Shown here piece after piece: positions 1 to 9,344 of a stretch of DNA of 54,717 bases. Under the pieces are notes generated by a model, which saw only the letters and a list, made by a program, of their open reading frames with translations, did not search any database and had not been told where the DNA came from. This DNA is from DATILL01 sp035476575. GTDB lineage: Bacteria > Actinomycetota > Actinomycetes > Mycobacteriales > JACQDL01. Where the stretch lies: assembly GCA_035476575.1 (NCBI GenBank), contig DATILL010000012.1, forward strand, positions 1-54,717, given 5' to 3'. Both the position numbers and the translations under genes were made by a program. The stretch's first letter is position 1; each line of letters starts with the position of its first letter.

Positions 1-1
1 T

Positions 2-820
2 CCCCCGCCGCCCGGGACACCCCCGGCCCACCTCCCCTCCCCCGGCTACCACACCGGCGCCCAGCCCGCCGTCCCGCCGGACACCGGCTGGGCCACCGGG
101 GCACCTGGGGCCACCGGGGCACCCAGGGGCATCAGGTCGTACCGGCATACCGAGACCGGGCCGCCCCAGTCGCCGACGCCCACCGCCGCGCCTGCCCCGC
201 CCCGGCTGACCGCGCCATCGCGCCCCCCGGCCGAGCCGGCGGGTGGGCGGTTCAGCGTGCGCGGGCGGACGGCGTTCCTCGGCTCGTTGCTGCTGGTCGT
301 CGTGCTGATCAGCGTCGGAGTCTGGTGGTTCGTGATCCGCCGCGAGGGCGTGTCACCCGCCGACTACGCCCGTTCCGTCTGCTCACGGGTGCAGGGCTGG
401 CACGACGACGTTAGTGCCAAGAGCGGCGAGCTGCAGCGGGCGCTGAACACCAACGACGACCGGGAGGCCACCCGGGAGAGCCTTGCCCGGTTCTTCGACC
501 AGGTCGCCGTCCGGACCGACCAGCTACACCGCGACGTCGCCGAGGTGGGCACGCCGGGGGTGGCTGCGGGCGGGTCCTACCAGCATAGCCTCGACGTCAC
601 GCTGGCCAACACGGCGACCAGGCTGCGGGACGCCGCCAACCGGTCCCACGCGCTTCCCACCACGGACCGCACCGCCTTCGCCGTCGCAGTGCAGAACCTG
701 CAAGCGCAGGTCGACCAGGTCATCAGCGGGGTCACCGACGCGCTGGCCAGCACGTCGACCCCGGCGGAGCTACGCACGGCGTACTCCAACACCGCCGACT
801 GCGCCCCCTTCACCGGCTGA
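2..820 (+). CDS. Membrane-anchored protein with proline-rich cytoplasmic N-terminus (5' partial)
   Basis: The reading frame is open from the left edge with no stop, so the GTG at 257 is probably internal and the gene is cut by the window. The visible N-terminal 85 residues are rich in Pro, Gly, Ala and Thr with no repeats I can define. One hydrophobic segment follows (starting about base 270, ending in VGVWWFVI), then about 165 residues that are mostly helical and hydrophilic, with one Cys just after the membrane segment and one near the C-terminus that could form an extracytoplasmic disulfide. The topology suggests a cytoplasmic Pro-rich region, a single pass and an outer helical domain. I recognise no family and assign no function. 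Confidence 0.7.
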   Translation, partial: PPPPGTPPAHLPSPGYHTGAQPAVPPDTGWATGAPGATGAPRGIRSYRHTETGPPQSPTPTAAPAPPRLTAPSRPPAEPAGGRFSVRGRTAFLGSLLLVVVLISVGVWWFVIRREGVSPADYARSVCSRVQGWHDDVSAKSGELQRALNTNDDREATRESLARFFDQVAVRTDQLHRDVAEVGTPGVAAGGSYQHSLDVTLANTATRLRDAANRSHALPTTDRTAFAVAVQNLQAQVDQVISGVTDALASTSTPAELRTAYSNTADCAPFTG

Positions 821-1128
821 TCCCTGATCCCGTCCGGGTACCGCAACGCGCAGTGCTGTGGAATGTCAGCGAACGTTACTAGTATGTGACCTAAGCAGGA
901 AGCCCTGCGGGGATCGCCGGGATTACGTCAGGTCTGCTGCCAGACCCTTCCGGTCCAGTCCGGTTGCGGCGCCGGATTCCCGCAGGGCTTCCCGCTACTT
1001 GTCGAGCCGAGCCCACCATGGGGTACGACCGCATGGTGTCCGGTTGACCATGACCTGGAATCCGTGCCCCAGGCTGCAGTGGAACGCCCGCTGGGACCTT
1101 GCATGCAGCATGGCAGTTGCGCATCGCA
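821..1128. repeat. Gene-free stretch with an imperfect inverted repeat
   Basis: No convincing gene lies here. Bases 900-913 (AAGCCCTGCGGGGA) and 977-990 are inverted copies with one mismatch, separated by 63 bp, so the stretch could fold into a stem-loop or be the residue of a small palindromic element. The short open frames on both strands show no family signature and are probably spurious. Confidence 0.4.
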
Positions 1129-1266
1129 TCACAAAGGGGCAGCCTCGTCTTCATCGAGAATAATCACTGCTGCCATTGAGAAGACCCTGGACGATTTCTT
1201 GGTGGTGCCGCGATCACCCGTCTCGTCTACGTAGGCACGAGGGAAAGCTCGTTTGACTGAGGTCAT
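1129..1266 (-). pseudogene. N-terminal fragment of a DUF3800-type protein
   Basis: From an ATG at 1266 the minus strand encodes 45 residues and then a TGA. The piece AYVDETGDRGT followed by SRVFSMAAVIILDEDE resembles the first strand of DUF3800 proteins, which start with a YxDExG motif whose acidic residues belong to an RNase H-like fold. Family members usually have 200 or more residues, so this is a 5' stub and everything downstream is lost or out of frame. DUF3800 genes are common in mobile regions, which fits the neighbouring IS30 element. Recognition rests on one motif. Confidence 0.4.
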
Positions 1267-1309
1267 GGCCGACCCGAGAGAAGATGCACAATGCCCCCTG
1301 GACCGCCGG

Positions 1310-1420
1310 CAGCTCAACGCCCCATCCGTACGGTGGCTCGGCGTAGACCTGCGTATACAGCTCAGCCAGCTCGTCCACGTGCCGGCTGGCCGGGCCACTG
1401 CCCACTACGGGGAGTTCAAC
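1310..1420 (-). pseudogene. Possible GNAT acetyltransferase N-terminal scrap
   Basis: One minus-strand frame reads ELAELYTQVYAEPPYG, which looks like the first helix and the YAEPPY motif at the start of several GNAT-family N-acetyltransferases. No acetyl-CoA-binding motif follows and the frame runs straight into unrelated sequence, so it would be a remnant of about 37 residues. The call is a weak motif impression. Confidence 0.25.
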
Positions 1421-1546
1421 CCTGGATTCCGGCAACTTGGATCTCCATGGCCGGTGCGGAGCGCCAAAAGTAGTCACGCAGCCGCTCATTGAAATCGGCA
1501 ACCTCTGTGACGGTACGATATGCAGCCGTGAGATCACGATGAAACG

Positions 1547-2629
1547 CGGCGGTGTCAAGTGATCATGGCGACACGTGCTCCGCGAGGAGATCGTTCAGCA
1601 CCTCTACAGGCTTTCGCCAGCTCAGCGTCTCGCGTGGTCTGCCATTCAACCGCGCAGCGACCCTGTCAAGCTCCTCCTGGGAGTGCAAGGACAGGTCGGT
1701 TCCCTTCGGGAAGTACTGCCGGAGCAGGCCGTTGGTGTTCTCGTTCGAGCCCCGCTGCCACGGCGAGCGAGGATCACAGAAATACACCGGGACACCCGTG
1801 CGGATGGTGAAATCCGCGTGCCGCGCCATCTCCTTGCCCTGATCCCAGGTGACGCTGTTACGCAAGAGCTCCGGCAGCGTCTCCATCTTCTTCGCCAGCA
1901 GCAGGGCAACCCGCTCAGCGGTGCGGTCGTACGGTGTCCTGACCAGCATCACGAACCGGGTCTTACCCTCGACGAGGGTGGCGATCTGCGACTTTCCACC
2001 CTTCCCGATGATGAGGTCACCCTCCCAGAACCCCGGCACCGCCCGATCCTCGGCCTCCTTCGGACGCTCACTGATGTTCACCAGGTCCGGGTCGTCCCAC
2101 ACGCCACGGCCGGCCTCGACCGGTTCACCCGCCGCGTCCGGCCCTTGCGCAGCGCAAGCTTGAGTTGGGTCCGCAGCTCGCCGCGGGCCTGCGGGTACAG
2201 ACACTCATAGATCGTCTCGTGGGACACCCGCATAGTCTCATCGTCGGGATGGTCGGTGCGCAGCCGGCGACTGACCTGCTTCGGTGACCAGTCCTGCGCC
2301 AGCCCGTTGTTGACCTCCTCGTGCAACCTCGCTGACGCCTGGAGCTTCCGCGTCTTGGGCCGCGCCCGCATCGCCTCGCACCGGGCCTGGGCATCAACCG
2401 CACGACACCCGTCTCGACCACCGTTACGATCGATCTCCCTCGACACCATCGAATGATGCCGACCCAGCACACTCGCAATAAACCGAGCCGAACAACCCCT
2501 GCTCAACTCCCGCGAGATAATCTCCCGCTCCGCAGACCGCAACGGCTCGTGCCGACTCATTCACCATTCCTGTCGTTCGACGCTACCAAGATCATATCGT
2601 GGCGTCGCTACGACCATTTGACCCCGCCG
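1547..2629 (-). mobile_element. IS30-family insertion sequence (about 1.08 kb)
   Basis: The element is bounded by imperfect terminal inverted repeats of about 26 bp, at 1547-1572 (starting CGGCGGTGTCAAGTG) and 2604-2629 (its complement starts CGGCGGGGTCAAATG); I count 20 of 26 matching positions. The length of 1083 bp is normal for IS30 elements and the transposase fills nearly the whole element. I see no target duplication in the two or three bases outside the ends. The mismatched ends and the frameshifted transposase point to an old, inactive copy. Confidence 0.8.
1563..2560 (-). pseudogene. IS30-family transposase, frameshifted
   Basis: The ATG at 2560 opens the IS30 N-terminal helix-turn-helix region (motif SAREIISRELSRG-like, followed by RHHSMVSREIDRNGG). 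This frame ends near 2078. The catalytic domain continues in another frame from about 2105: WEGDLIIG carries the first Asp, TWDQGKEMA the second Asp, and SNENTNGLLRQYFP the Glu of the DDE triad. The two frames overlap around 2080-2200, so a single indel near 2100 explains the break. Joined, the protein would be about 332 residues, a normal IS30 size. IS30 elements are not known to need programmed frameshifting, so inactivation is more likely than recoding. Confidence 0.85.
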
Positions 2630-2674
2630 TTCCTCATGTGGCCGCTACCGGAGCGGACAGCGCTTAGTCAGAGC

Positions 2675-4303
2675 TTACCGACCCTGGTTGACTTCTCCTT
2701 GGAATGCTTTCTTCGAGCCCTTGCTCGGTGACTCAACGCCACCGGGCAATGCCATCTCCCGAAGCCTTGCACCCTCCACATATGTAGGATCAACGAAAAT
2801 TTGTGCCGCCCCCCTCCAGGCGATTTCCTTCGCTCGTCCATGAAACACGAGGTTTACGTCCCCGCTCAATGTACGCTGCCGCACGATAGGGGGAACGTAC
2901 ACCTGCAACCGTTCCTTTAGAAGGGCAGGTATTCTTCCAAGCAGTACAACCTGGCCGAGATCGAGAACGTTGATTAGGTTCGAGATTCCGATCGCGAGGG
3001 GAACAGCGAAGAGCCTTGCGGCCTCCATCGTGACAGAGTCCAGTCTCTCCTTTAGGTCTGCTAGCACCTCAGGCGGCCGGGGTTTCTTCAGAATCTCATT
3101 CGCACGTTCAAAATGATCCAGCATAAGCGATGAGTTTCCCGCTAGGCAGTCGATAAGATTCCGACAAAGGTCACCGTCGAGCATTTGAAAAAGTTCAACT
3201 AGGGCATCCCCATTAGAAACCATTTCCCAGTGCCGCCCAGTTCGGCCGCATAAACAGTGGCGACTCTGCCTGCCCCTAACCCAACGCGTCCATATGTCAG
3301 CTTGAGCCTCGTCTAGTCTCGTGTCATAATTGCTGAATGAATCGCTCAGCTCCATTACTTGATGACCAACCTCACCTGCCGAGAACCGTCCGCCATAAAG
3401 GAGCCGCCCTCCGACTACGAGTCCGGCTCCCACCCCTTCACCAACCAAGAGGCACGCGCAGTCCGAAACGTCGCGGTGTTGAAGTACCCAAGCACGGGCA
3501 ACCGCCGTGGCGTCATTCTCGATCTGGATTTGCCGCGTGATCTGGCTAGAATCCTCCCCCTCTGGTTGGCCGAAGATACGACATGTATGCGCCTTCCCCG
3601 TTCGCTCAATAAGACATTCGACAAATTCGTCAGCTACCCCCGTGCCTGCATTCATGGCTCCTGCCGAGAACCGGACAAGGCGTCGCCGTGGGTCAAGCAC
3701 CCCGGGCATGGCAATGCCAAGCCCAACCACAGGTAGGGACTCTGGCCATTTTGTTTCTAGTTCGTTAACTGTTTCTAGGAAAAGATCTACAGCTCTCTCG
3801 AAAGCCGCCGAACCATCATAATTTGTGTCCACATAGTGGGCAATCTCGTAGCCCGTTCCTCCTGCTCGGGCGACTGAAACAAGACTTGTACCACCTGGAT
3901 GGCGGGCACTGGAGGGGAAGCGCAACGCGCCGCACTGAATATTCTGCCTTCCCAGGTGAAGTCCGATCACCGTGAAGCCATTGGACTGCAAAAGGGGGGG
4001 CATACTATGACCCCCGTATGGCTCTCCTCTTGGCTGTCTCGATCTTCCTCGGGCGTGAATGGTTGAAGCGATTGCAGCCATGATAAGCACTACAACGGCC
4101 GCCGCCAACCCCCAAACGATCATCTGAACGGCCAAGCTGTGACTGCTGACGCCGAGCTTCACGAGGACACACAGGACGCCCACCACGAGGACCACTGTCG
4201 CGCCCAGACCTGTCGTGGACCGTGGCAGCAGCTTCAACAGCATCTCCGCGGCGGCGGAGGAGCCCTGCGTCTGGTCTGAGTTGGAGGAGGTAGGTCCAGC
4301 CAT
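2675..4303 (-). CDS. Membrane-anchored ROK-family (sugar kinase-like) protein
   Basis: This 542-residue protein has two adjacent hydrophobic segments near the N-terminus (about residues 33-53 and 58-82) and then a ROK fold. Visible ROK features are the IENDATAVARA motif with the catalytic-type Asp, a GEGVGAGLVVGG glycine loop and the FSAGEVGH signature. The zinc region is altered: HCLCGRTGRHWE keeps two Cys but lacks the third Cys of the usual CxCGxxGCLE, and about 30 extra residues lie before it. ROK proteins are normally soluble kinases of about 300 residues or HTH repressors, so the two-TM anchor is unusual. A sensor or membrane-tethered sugar-binding role is inference. Base composition is clearly less GC-rich than the core genes. 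Its upstream DNA is an IS4-family remnant. Confidence 0.75.
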   Translation of the reverse strand: MAGPTSSNSDQTQGSSAAAEMLLKLLPRSTTGLGATVVLVVGVLCVLVKLGVSSHSLAVQMIVWGLAAAVVVLIMAAIASTIHARGRSRQPRGEPYGGHSMPPLLQSNGFTVIGLHLGRQNIQCGALRFPSSARHPGGTSLVSVARAGGTGYEIAHYVDTNYDGSAAFERAVDLFLETVNELETKWPESLPVVGLGIAMPGVLDPRRRLVRFSAGAMNAGTGVADEFVECLIERTGKAHTCRIFGQPEGEDSSQITRQIQIENDATAVARAWVLQHRDVSDCACLLVGEGVGAGLVVGGRLLYGGRFSAGEVGHQVMELSDSFSNYDTRLDEAQADIWTRWVRGRQSRHCLCGRTGRHWEMVSNGDALVELFQMLDGDLCRNLIDCLAGNSSLMLDHFERANEILKKPRPPEVLADLKERLDSVTMEAARLFAVPLAIGISNLINVLDLGQVVLLGRIPALLKERLQVYVPPIVRQRTLSGDVNLVFHGRAKEIAWRGAAQIFVDPTYVEGARLREMALPGGVESPSKGSKKAFQGEVNQGR

Positions 4304-4399
4304 ATGACAATCCTATTGGTCCTGCAGACACTCTGCGCGAAACCCTCGGTTCTCAACCCGGATCCGCCGCTGAGAATGCTGGCATCTTGTGAGCCACGT

Positions 4400-4990
4400 T
4401 TGTGATCTTGGTTTCTGGTGATGGCGTGGTGGTCTGCCCGGTCGGGTGCCTGCGCGGCAAGCACCCGGCGGGTCCCGCACGCCACCAACGTCACCACCCG
4501 CGCGTGCGGGAACCGGCCGCCCGATGGAGTGCCAAACCGCGCCCGGATCGCATCGGTAGCGGCCAGGTCCAGCACCGTGCCATCGACCGCGGTCACCACC
4601 AGCCCGAACATCACCGATCCGGCGGTGGCGGTAGCCGCCACGCCCGCGGCGGCGCCGGCCTGGAACACCGCCTGCAGCACCCCGGCCGGCAACCGGGACC
4701 TGGCCTGCGACAACGCAACCGCGGTGACCGGCTCGGACAGCACGATCACCGGGTTGAACGAGGCCAGCAACGGCCACAACCGGCCGATCACACTGGCATA
4801 CCCCTGACCGCAACACAGGCACAGCCCGAGCACCAGCACCGTGATCACCGCACCGGTCAAGATCCCCCGGCACTTATCGGCGTACCCAGCAGCCGCCAAC
4901 GCCGCCCACACCCCGACCGGGGTAGCCACCACCGCCAACGGATCCCACCCACCTGCGAGACCGCCATATCGACTCCCGGACCAGCCAGCA
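4400..4990 (-). pseudogene. IS4-family transposase, N-terminal part only
   Basis: The minus strand encodes the IS4 N-terminal domain (VLVLGLCLCCGQGYASVIGR, ALSQARSRLP) and then the start of the catalytic domain, VTAVDGTVLDLAATDA, where the Asp of VDGT is the first DDE residue. FGTPSGGRFPHARVVTLVACGTR follows in register with the family, after which homology stops and the frame runs into the start of the ROK gene. The second Asp and the Glu are missing, so the element is 3'-truncated. The sequence upstream of 4990 has no recognisable start, so the N-terminus may be damaged too. Confidence 0.7.
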
Positions 4991-5040
4991 CGATCTCCCG
5001 CGACGACCGCGACGACCCGGACGTGACAGACTCAACCAAC

Positions 5041-5093
5041 GAAGCTCCTGATACCGGCGTGTGCGTAGACACCCACGTCCTACCAGGAGCTTC
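5041..5093. repeat. 10-bp perfect inverted repeat upstream of the IS4 fragment
   Basis: GAAGCTCCTG at 5041-5050 is repeated in inverted form at 5084-5093 with a 33-bp spacer. It lies just upstream of the transposase fragment and may be a subterminal or regulatory repeat of that element. Confidence 0.5.
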
Positions 5094-5729
5094 GCCATCT
5101 CCCCCGCGACACACCCAGCATCCGCGCGTCGCCCACGGCCGGCGACGGCCAGCACCAGTCCCGCCGAACACCGGCACCAGCCGATCGTTACCGAGTCGTC
5201 ACCACGCCAGCCCATACAGGCCCATACCTGGCCGAACCCCCCTCATCTTTAGGGCAGTGGGTAGTGGGGAGAGCCGTCTTGAATGCTCTTGACACGTGGC
5301 CAGGGCCGGAAGGACTATCGTGGTGGATGTGGGGGACTACGACAAGACTTGCCGATGGTTAATCTATTCTCTCTAGTTCGGCGCGTGGATCTCTCAAGGA
5401 CATTGCGCGCGCTCAATTCATATTCTGGCGAACTTGCCCGCAACGACTACTCTAGGATGCTCACTGCGCGCATTCGAATAAACAGAGCGATGGGTAGTGA
5501 GCGAGTCTTTGGCTTCGAGGCATCAGAGATCCCAGCATTGCTATGGAGCAGAGGCGCTGCTGGAAGTTCAAAACCTAACGGGTGTTTTGTGGCCGACACT
5601 TCCGAGACTGCTTTCGTGGAATTCCTCCACCGGGCGAGATGGGCCACGTTTCGATAGATTGGTGGTTGCGTTTCTCGCAGCTTTCGTGAGATTTTGGGAT
5701 CAAATTTGTGCGAAGCGTATCCGCCTTAG
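5094..5729. other. Low-GC spacer with no gene I can support
   Basis: This stretch separates the IS4 remnant from the second ROK gene. A plus-strand frame at 5283-5657 (124 codons) has an in-frame start but no family signature and no good ribosome-binding site. A TTGACA sequence at 5288-5293 has no convincing partner at promoter spacing. Composition is as AT-rich as the two ROK genes, which suggests all three segments arrived together. Confidence 0.4.
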
Positions 5730-6620
5730 CTAGAATAGCTGAATCCTGCTGAGCCCGACGTATGTGAGCGCAGTAGAATCCTCACTCCATGCCACTTCAG
5801 GGACGGGCCAGAGAGGAGAAGTGCGCAAGGCATTTTCGACCGCACCCCGGAAGATCTCGTAGCTCGCCAAGTGTCCGGCGATATGAATGAAGCTTAGGAA
5901 GAATGTTACCTGAACGATGTCGAGGGCGGCGCCAACGGCGTTCCCAGCCTCGATCAGAGCGTTGTCAACTTCTGGTTTAGGGGTAGTCCACCAATTCTGC
6001 CCAAGCACCCGTTCAAGAGCGCCTCCGGACGCGAACAACTCTAGGCATTTCGCCCGACCACAATAGCAAGCGACTCTTGAGTGACCATTCGGCACCTGGA
6101 TGTGACCAACTTCACCCGCATATCCGGCACCGATGAGCGGAGAGCCGTCGATTACAAGGGCGCCACCTATGCCTGTTCCCATAGAGACATAAAGAAAAGT
6201 GCGTCGATCTGAGCTAAGCAACGCCAGTGACTGCGCCTTTGCATCGTTGACGACAACACAAGGGAGTCCTGTCGCTTTCTCGAGCGCTGCCTTCAAATCA
6301 AAGTTTTGTATATTCAAATTTCCGGCGAAGCGTACCACTCCTTCGCTGCTGATTATTCCCGGCATGGCAACTCGAACATCCGTTATCGGGCGGGTGCTCG
6401 AATCTGATAGCCTCGCTAGGCTAGCTGTCAGTCCATCCACAAGAGCATGGGCTCCATTTGGAGTGGGCAGAGTAAGTGACCCTACCGAGGAGAGCTCGTT
6501 CTCACCGGCCCGCGCCACCAGGCCTCTGATCCAGGTAGCTCCTACGTCGAACATGGCGCAGCGATTTTGATCTTGCTGGCTACCCGTGCCAGCACGTCTC
6601 GTGACTGGGAGTTGAGGCAT
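5730..6620 (-). CDS. ROK-family protein (putative sugar kinase)
   Basis: I chose the ATG at 6620 because GGAGG lies 5 bp upstream; the frame opens further up but without such a site. The 296-residue product shows the N-terminal phosphate loop MFDVGATWIRG, the VVNDAKAQSLALL motif holding the catalytic Asp, the MGTGIGGALV loop, and an intact zinc site AGEVGH then CYCGRAKCLE. Length and motifs are those of a ROK hexokinase such as a glucokinase or N-acetyl-sugar kinase, and no helix-turn-helix precedes the kinase fold. The substrate cannot be told. It lies on the same strand as the membrane-anchored ROK gene 1.4 kb downstream and shares its lower GC content, so the two may have formed a unit before the IS4 fragment came between them. 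Confidence 0.75.
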   Translation of the reverse strand: MPQLPVTRRAGTGSQQDQNRCAMFDVGATWIRGLVARAGENELSSVGSLTLPTPNGAHALVDGLTASLARLSDSSTRPITDVRVAMPGIISSEGVVRFAGNLNIQNFDLKAALEKATGLPCVVVNDAKAQSLALLSSDRRTFLYVSMGTGIGGALVIDGSPLIGAGYAGEVGHIQVPNGHSRVACYCGRAKCLELFASGGALERVLGQNWWTTPKPEVDNALIEAGNAVGAALDIVQVTFFLSFIHIAGHLASYEIFRGAVENALRTSPLWPVPEVAWSEDSTALTYVGLSRIQLF

Positions 6621-6769
6621 CGTTCCTCCAGCTAGCCTGGGCTGTGCACGCCAATTCTTGTTGATCAAGCGGATCGGGGTGTCCCGGGAACGGGAAAGTG
6701 CCCCTGATCTGGGACGATACGGGGTGTCTGAAGTCCATGTCGTCAACAGGGTCATGAGGCACTTTCCGA

Positions 6770-7485
6770 GTGAAGTCTACGGGCTGGTCGATGGGGTTGT
6801 CGGTCGAGGTCGGCGGTCGTGATGTGGTGCCGCATGTCGGGACGGCCGTGGTGCGGTTGCTGGCGAATCGGGTTGGTTGACCGCTGGGCTGTCGGCCGCG
6901 CTGGCGGGTGGTCGCCAGCCGTCGACGCAGACGGAGAACCCGTGACAACGGCGAGGTCGCCGAGGTCGCCGGGCTGCTGCGTACCGGCCCGGCCGACGAC
7001 CAGCTCGCCGGCTGGCCCGCGACATGCGGCTGTCGTCCGCCGGGAACGGCCGCACCCCGGCGCGCAGCTGTCCCTGTTCGAACAGCACGAGGGCTTCCGT
7101 TCCAGGTCACCGCCACCAGCATTCCCACCGGCAGGTCCCGTTCCTGGAGGCATGCCACCGCATCCAGGCCCGGGTCGAGTCGAGGATCCGCTGCGGGAAG
7201 GACACCGGCCTGCGTCGGCTGCCGTCCCAAATTCGCGATCAACAGTGTGTGGTGTGCGACGGTCGGCCTCGCCTGCGACCTGCTCGCCTGGCTGGCCCTG
7301 CTCGCCCTCGACGGCGAACCGGCGAAAGCCGAACCGAAAAAGATCCGCTACCGGCTGCTGCACACCGCCGGGCGGATCGTCCACGGGCAGCGTCGCCGCC
7401 GGCTACGGATACCCGAAACCTGGCCGTAGGCCGACGCGCTGGCCACGGCGTTCACCCGATCCTGGCCCTGCCCGCCCCCGGCTGA
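6770..7485 (+). pseudogene. IS1380-family transposase remnant, multiply frameshifted
   Basis: A GTG at 6770 opens an IS1380-like N-terminus (VEVGGRDVVPHVGTAVVRLL) that breaks at about 6880. Later family blocks appear in three different frames: RRERPHPGAQLSLFEQ, then FQVTATSIPTG, then CHRIQARVESRIRCGKDTGL, and finally ACDLLAWLALLALDG and KKIRYRLLHTAGRIVHGQRRR. The final WPW motif is interrupted by a TAG at 7427-7429. The usual middle of the protein is missing: about 240 codons remain of roughly 450. This is a dead, internally deleted copy. I could not define the element's terminal repeats. Confidence 0.75.
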
Positions 7486-7654
7486 CACCGGCCAGCCCGC
7501 CCCTACGAAAGGAAAGACATCCTTCCGGCCCGTGGAACCGGCGCCCACCGGTGCGACAACCGGCATCCGACCCCTGCCCGCACCCAGAACACCAACATCA
7601 AAACGGCGGACAGAAAGACCAGAAGCAAAGACGATCACAGCGTGAACGAGCGAG

Positions 7655-7797
7655 GCTAGTACGGCAGCCGCACTTGGTTACCAACGAGCCCAGGCGCATC
7701 CTAAGAATCGGACATTAGGCCTGTAACCTCGCCTACCGAACTGGACATGCAGGCTTAAAATGAAGGTCAGATAACGAAGTGCGGCTGCCGTACTAGC
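7655..7797. mobile_element. Palindromic MITE-like element, 143 bp
   Basis: Bases 7655-7675 (from GCTAGTACGGCAGCCG) recur exactly inverted at 7777-7797; the identity of 22 bp (7654-7675 with 7777-7798) is perfect. The interior shows no coding potential. CGAG lies at both outer edges (7651-7654 and 7798-7801), overlapping the arm ends, and could be a 4-bp target duplication. Perfect terminal repeats around a short non-coding core are what a miniature inverted-repeat element looks like, but no related full-length element is present here. The right arm contains the stop codon of the XRE-TPR pseudogene. Confidence 0.55.
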
Positions 7798-9019
7798 CGA
7801 GAAGTCGCGTGCCGTACTGACGGACCGACGGGTGGTCGTCGTGTTCCCGAAACGCCGCGCGGAGCTCGTGAAGATGCCAGCCAATCGGCGACTCAACCTG
7901 CTCGGCGTACTCAACTGCTCGCAGACCAGCCGCACATCCTCATCCAGTGAGCCTAGGCAGAGGTGGGCGCGGGCGAGCCAGAGCGCGTGAAAGGCCCGCA
8001 GTCGATGATTTCGGTGGCCCTGTCGGTCCAGCGCTGCCTCGATCAGAGACACGGCTGGTGCGTATTCCCCAAGCCTGGCCCGCGCGATACCGAGATCTGC
8101 GAGCAGCTTGGGTTCGGTGAAATAGACTGACCACGCCGGGTCGTCGTCGCCGTCCGACGTTTGCGCCAGCAGGCGTTCAGACCTGGCCAGGGAGGCGTGG
8201 CTGCCCCGCCGGTCCCCGAGCGCGGCGAAGGCGAAGGCGGACCGCATCGCGAGCAGCGACATGACCCGTGGAGTGGCTGCGGGACGGGCCACGTCCTCCG
8301 CCACCTGTGCCAGATCGACGGCCTCTGGCGCGTTGTCGTCGTAGGTGGCACGTAGCGACATGCTGGCCAGCACATTGGCTCGGAGCGTCGGGTCGGAGCA
8401 CTCTTCGGCGATGTCGCAAGCCTTTCCGGTAGTAACGTTCCGCCGACGCGAAATGACGGCCGTCAAATAGCATCCAGCCCGCGAGGCGCGCTAGCTCCAT
8501 CGTTACCTCGACCAGTTTGCTCCGAACTGGCTCCGGAACCGTCCCTCGGGCGAGTAGATGCGCCGCGTCGTCGAACTGAGCCGCAACAGCGCGGTGGAGC
8601 ATCCGGCCACCGACCTCGTCATCGAGACGCCAGTAGTTCTCAATGCACGCCGCAAGATGCCGAACTGTTCGGTGCGTAACCGGCGCCAAGCCGCCGGAGC
8701 AGTCCTCCTGCTGCCTGCGTGTGCCGGGGGGTACCAGCCGGGTGCTGGGTGGGCCCGGGGCTGGAGGCTGTTCCCAGCCACTCGGTGGGGATGCCGATTA
8801 TCTCCGCGATTCGGCGGAGCATTTGTGGCGGCGGGTTCGCCGTGCTGCCGTCCTCGATCCGCGAGATGGTGGACTGCCCGTGTCCGCCGCACAGCTCGCC
8901 GAGTTCTCGCTGTGTGATGCCAGCCGCCCGGCGGGCGAGCGCACGATGAGGCCGACCCGGCCGGCCAGGACCGCGCGACGCAGCGGCTCCGGCGCCCCTG
9001 CCAAGCCGTGGCCGCCCAT
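7793..9019 (-). pseudogene. XRE-family regulator with TPR-like C-terminus, several frameshifts
   Basis: An ATG at 9019 preceded by AAGGAG starts MGGHGLAGAPEPLRRAVLAG. After an indel near 8945 the helix-turn-helix follows in another frame (ITQRELGELCGG, STISRIEDG, MLRRIAEIIGIPTEWLG). A helical repeat region is spread over two further frames (AGWMLFDGRHFASAERYYRKG; then AEECSDPTLRANVLASMSLRA through LRAFHALWLARAHLCLG). The C-terminus AVEYAEQVESPIGWHLHELR, ending in HPSVRQYGTRLLG and a TAG at 7793-7795, is in yet another frame. At least three or four indels are needed, so the gene is dead. Intact relatives are regulators of about 400 residues, matching the 409-codon span. Confidence 0.75.
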
Positions 9020-9344
9020 TTCACCCACTCCTTCATATGCGTCCTGCGCATACGCGCTGCGCATACACGAATGCGGGCCATGAGTCTGCGGTTCCCGGCC
9101 AGGCCGCCTCGCTGTTTGTATGGCTGGGCCGAACAGTCCTCCAGCATAGCCGGAAAGTCGGAGGGCTGATCCCGGCCCATTATGCCGAAGACCAGCCGAC
9201 GGCGGAGAGGCAGCCGCGTGAATACGTGCCCAGGAGCGGCCAGAAGCGCCTTGTCCGGTGGCGGTGGCGTCGGAGGTGCTGTCGTGTTGGGGGCGACCGG
9301 TGTGCTGGGTGGCGGGGCGAGCGGGGTTGCGGTGCTGGCAGGGC

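Noticed and set aside
2078..2204. Programmed frameshifting in the IS30 transposase
   Set aside because: No slippery run or downstream structure is evident near 2100, and IS30 elements normally have one continuous frame.
5283..5657. 124-codon plus-strand frame in the low-GC spacer
   Set aside because: It has no ribosome-binding site and no recognisable motif, and an overlapping frame on the other strand is equally plausible.
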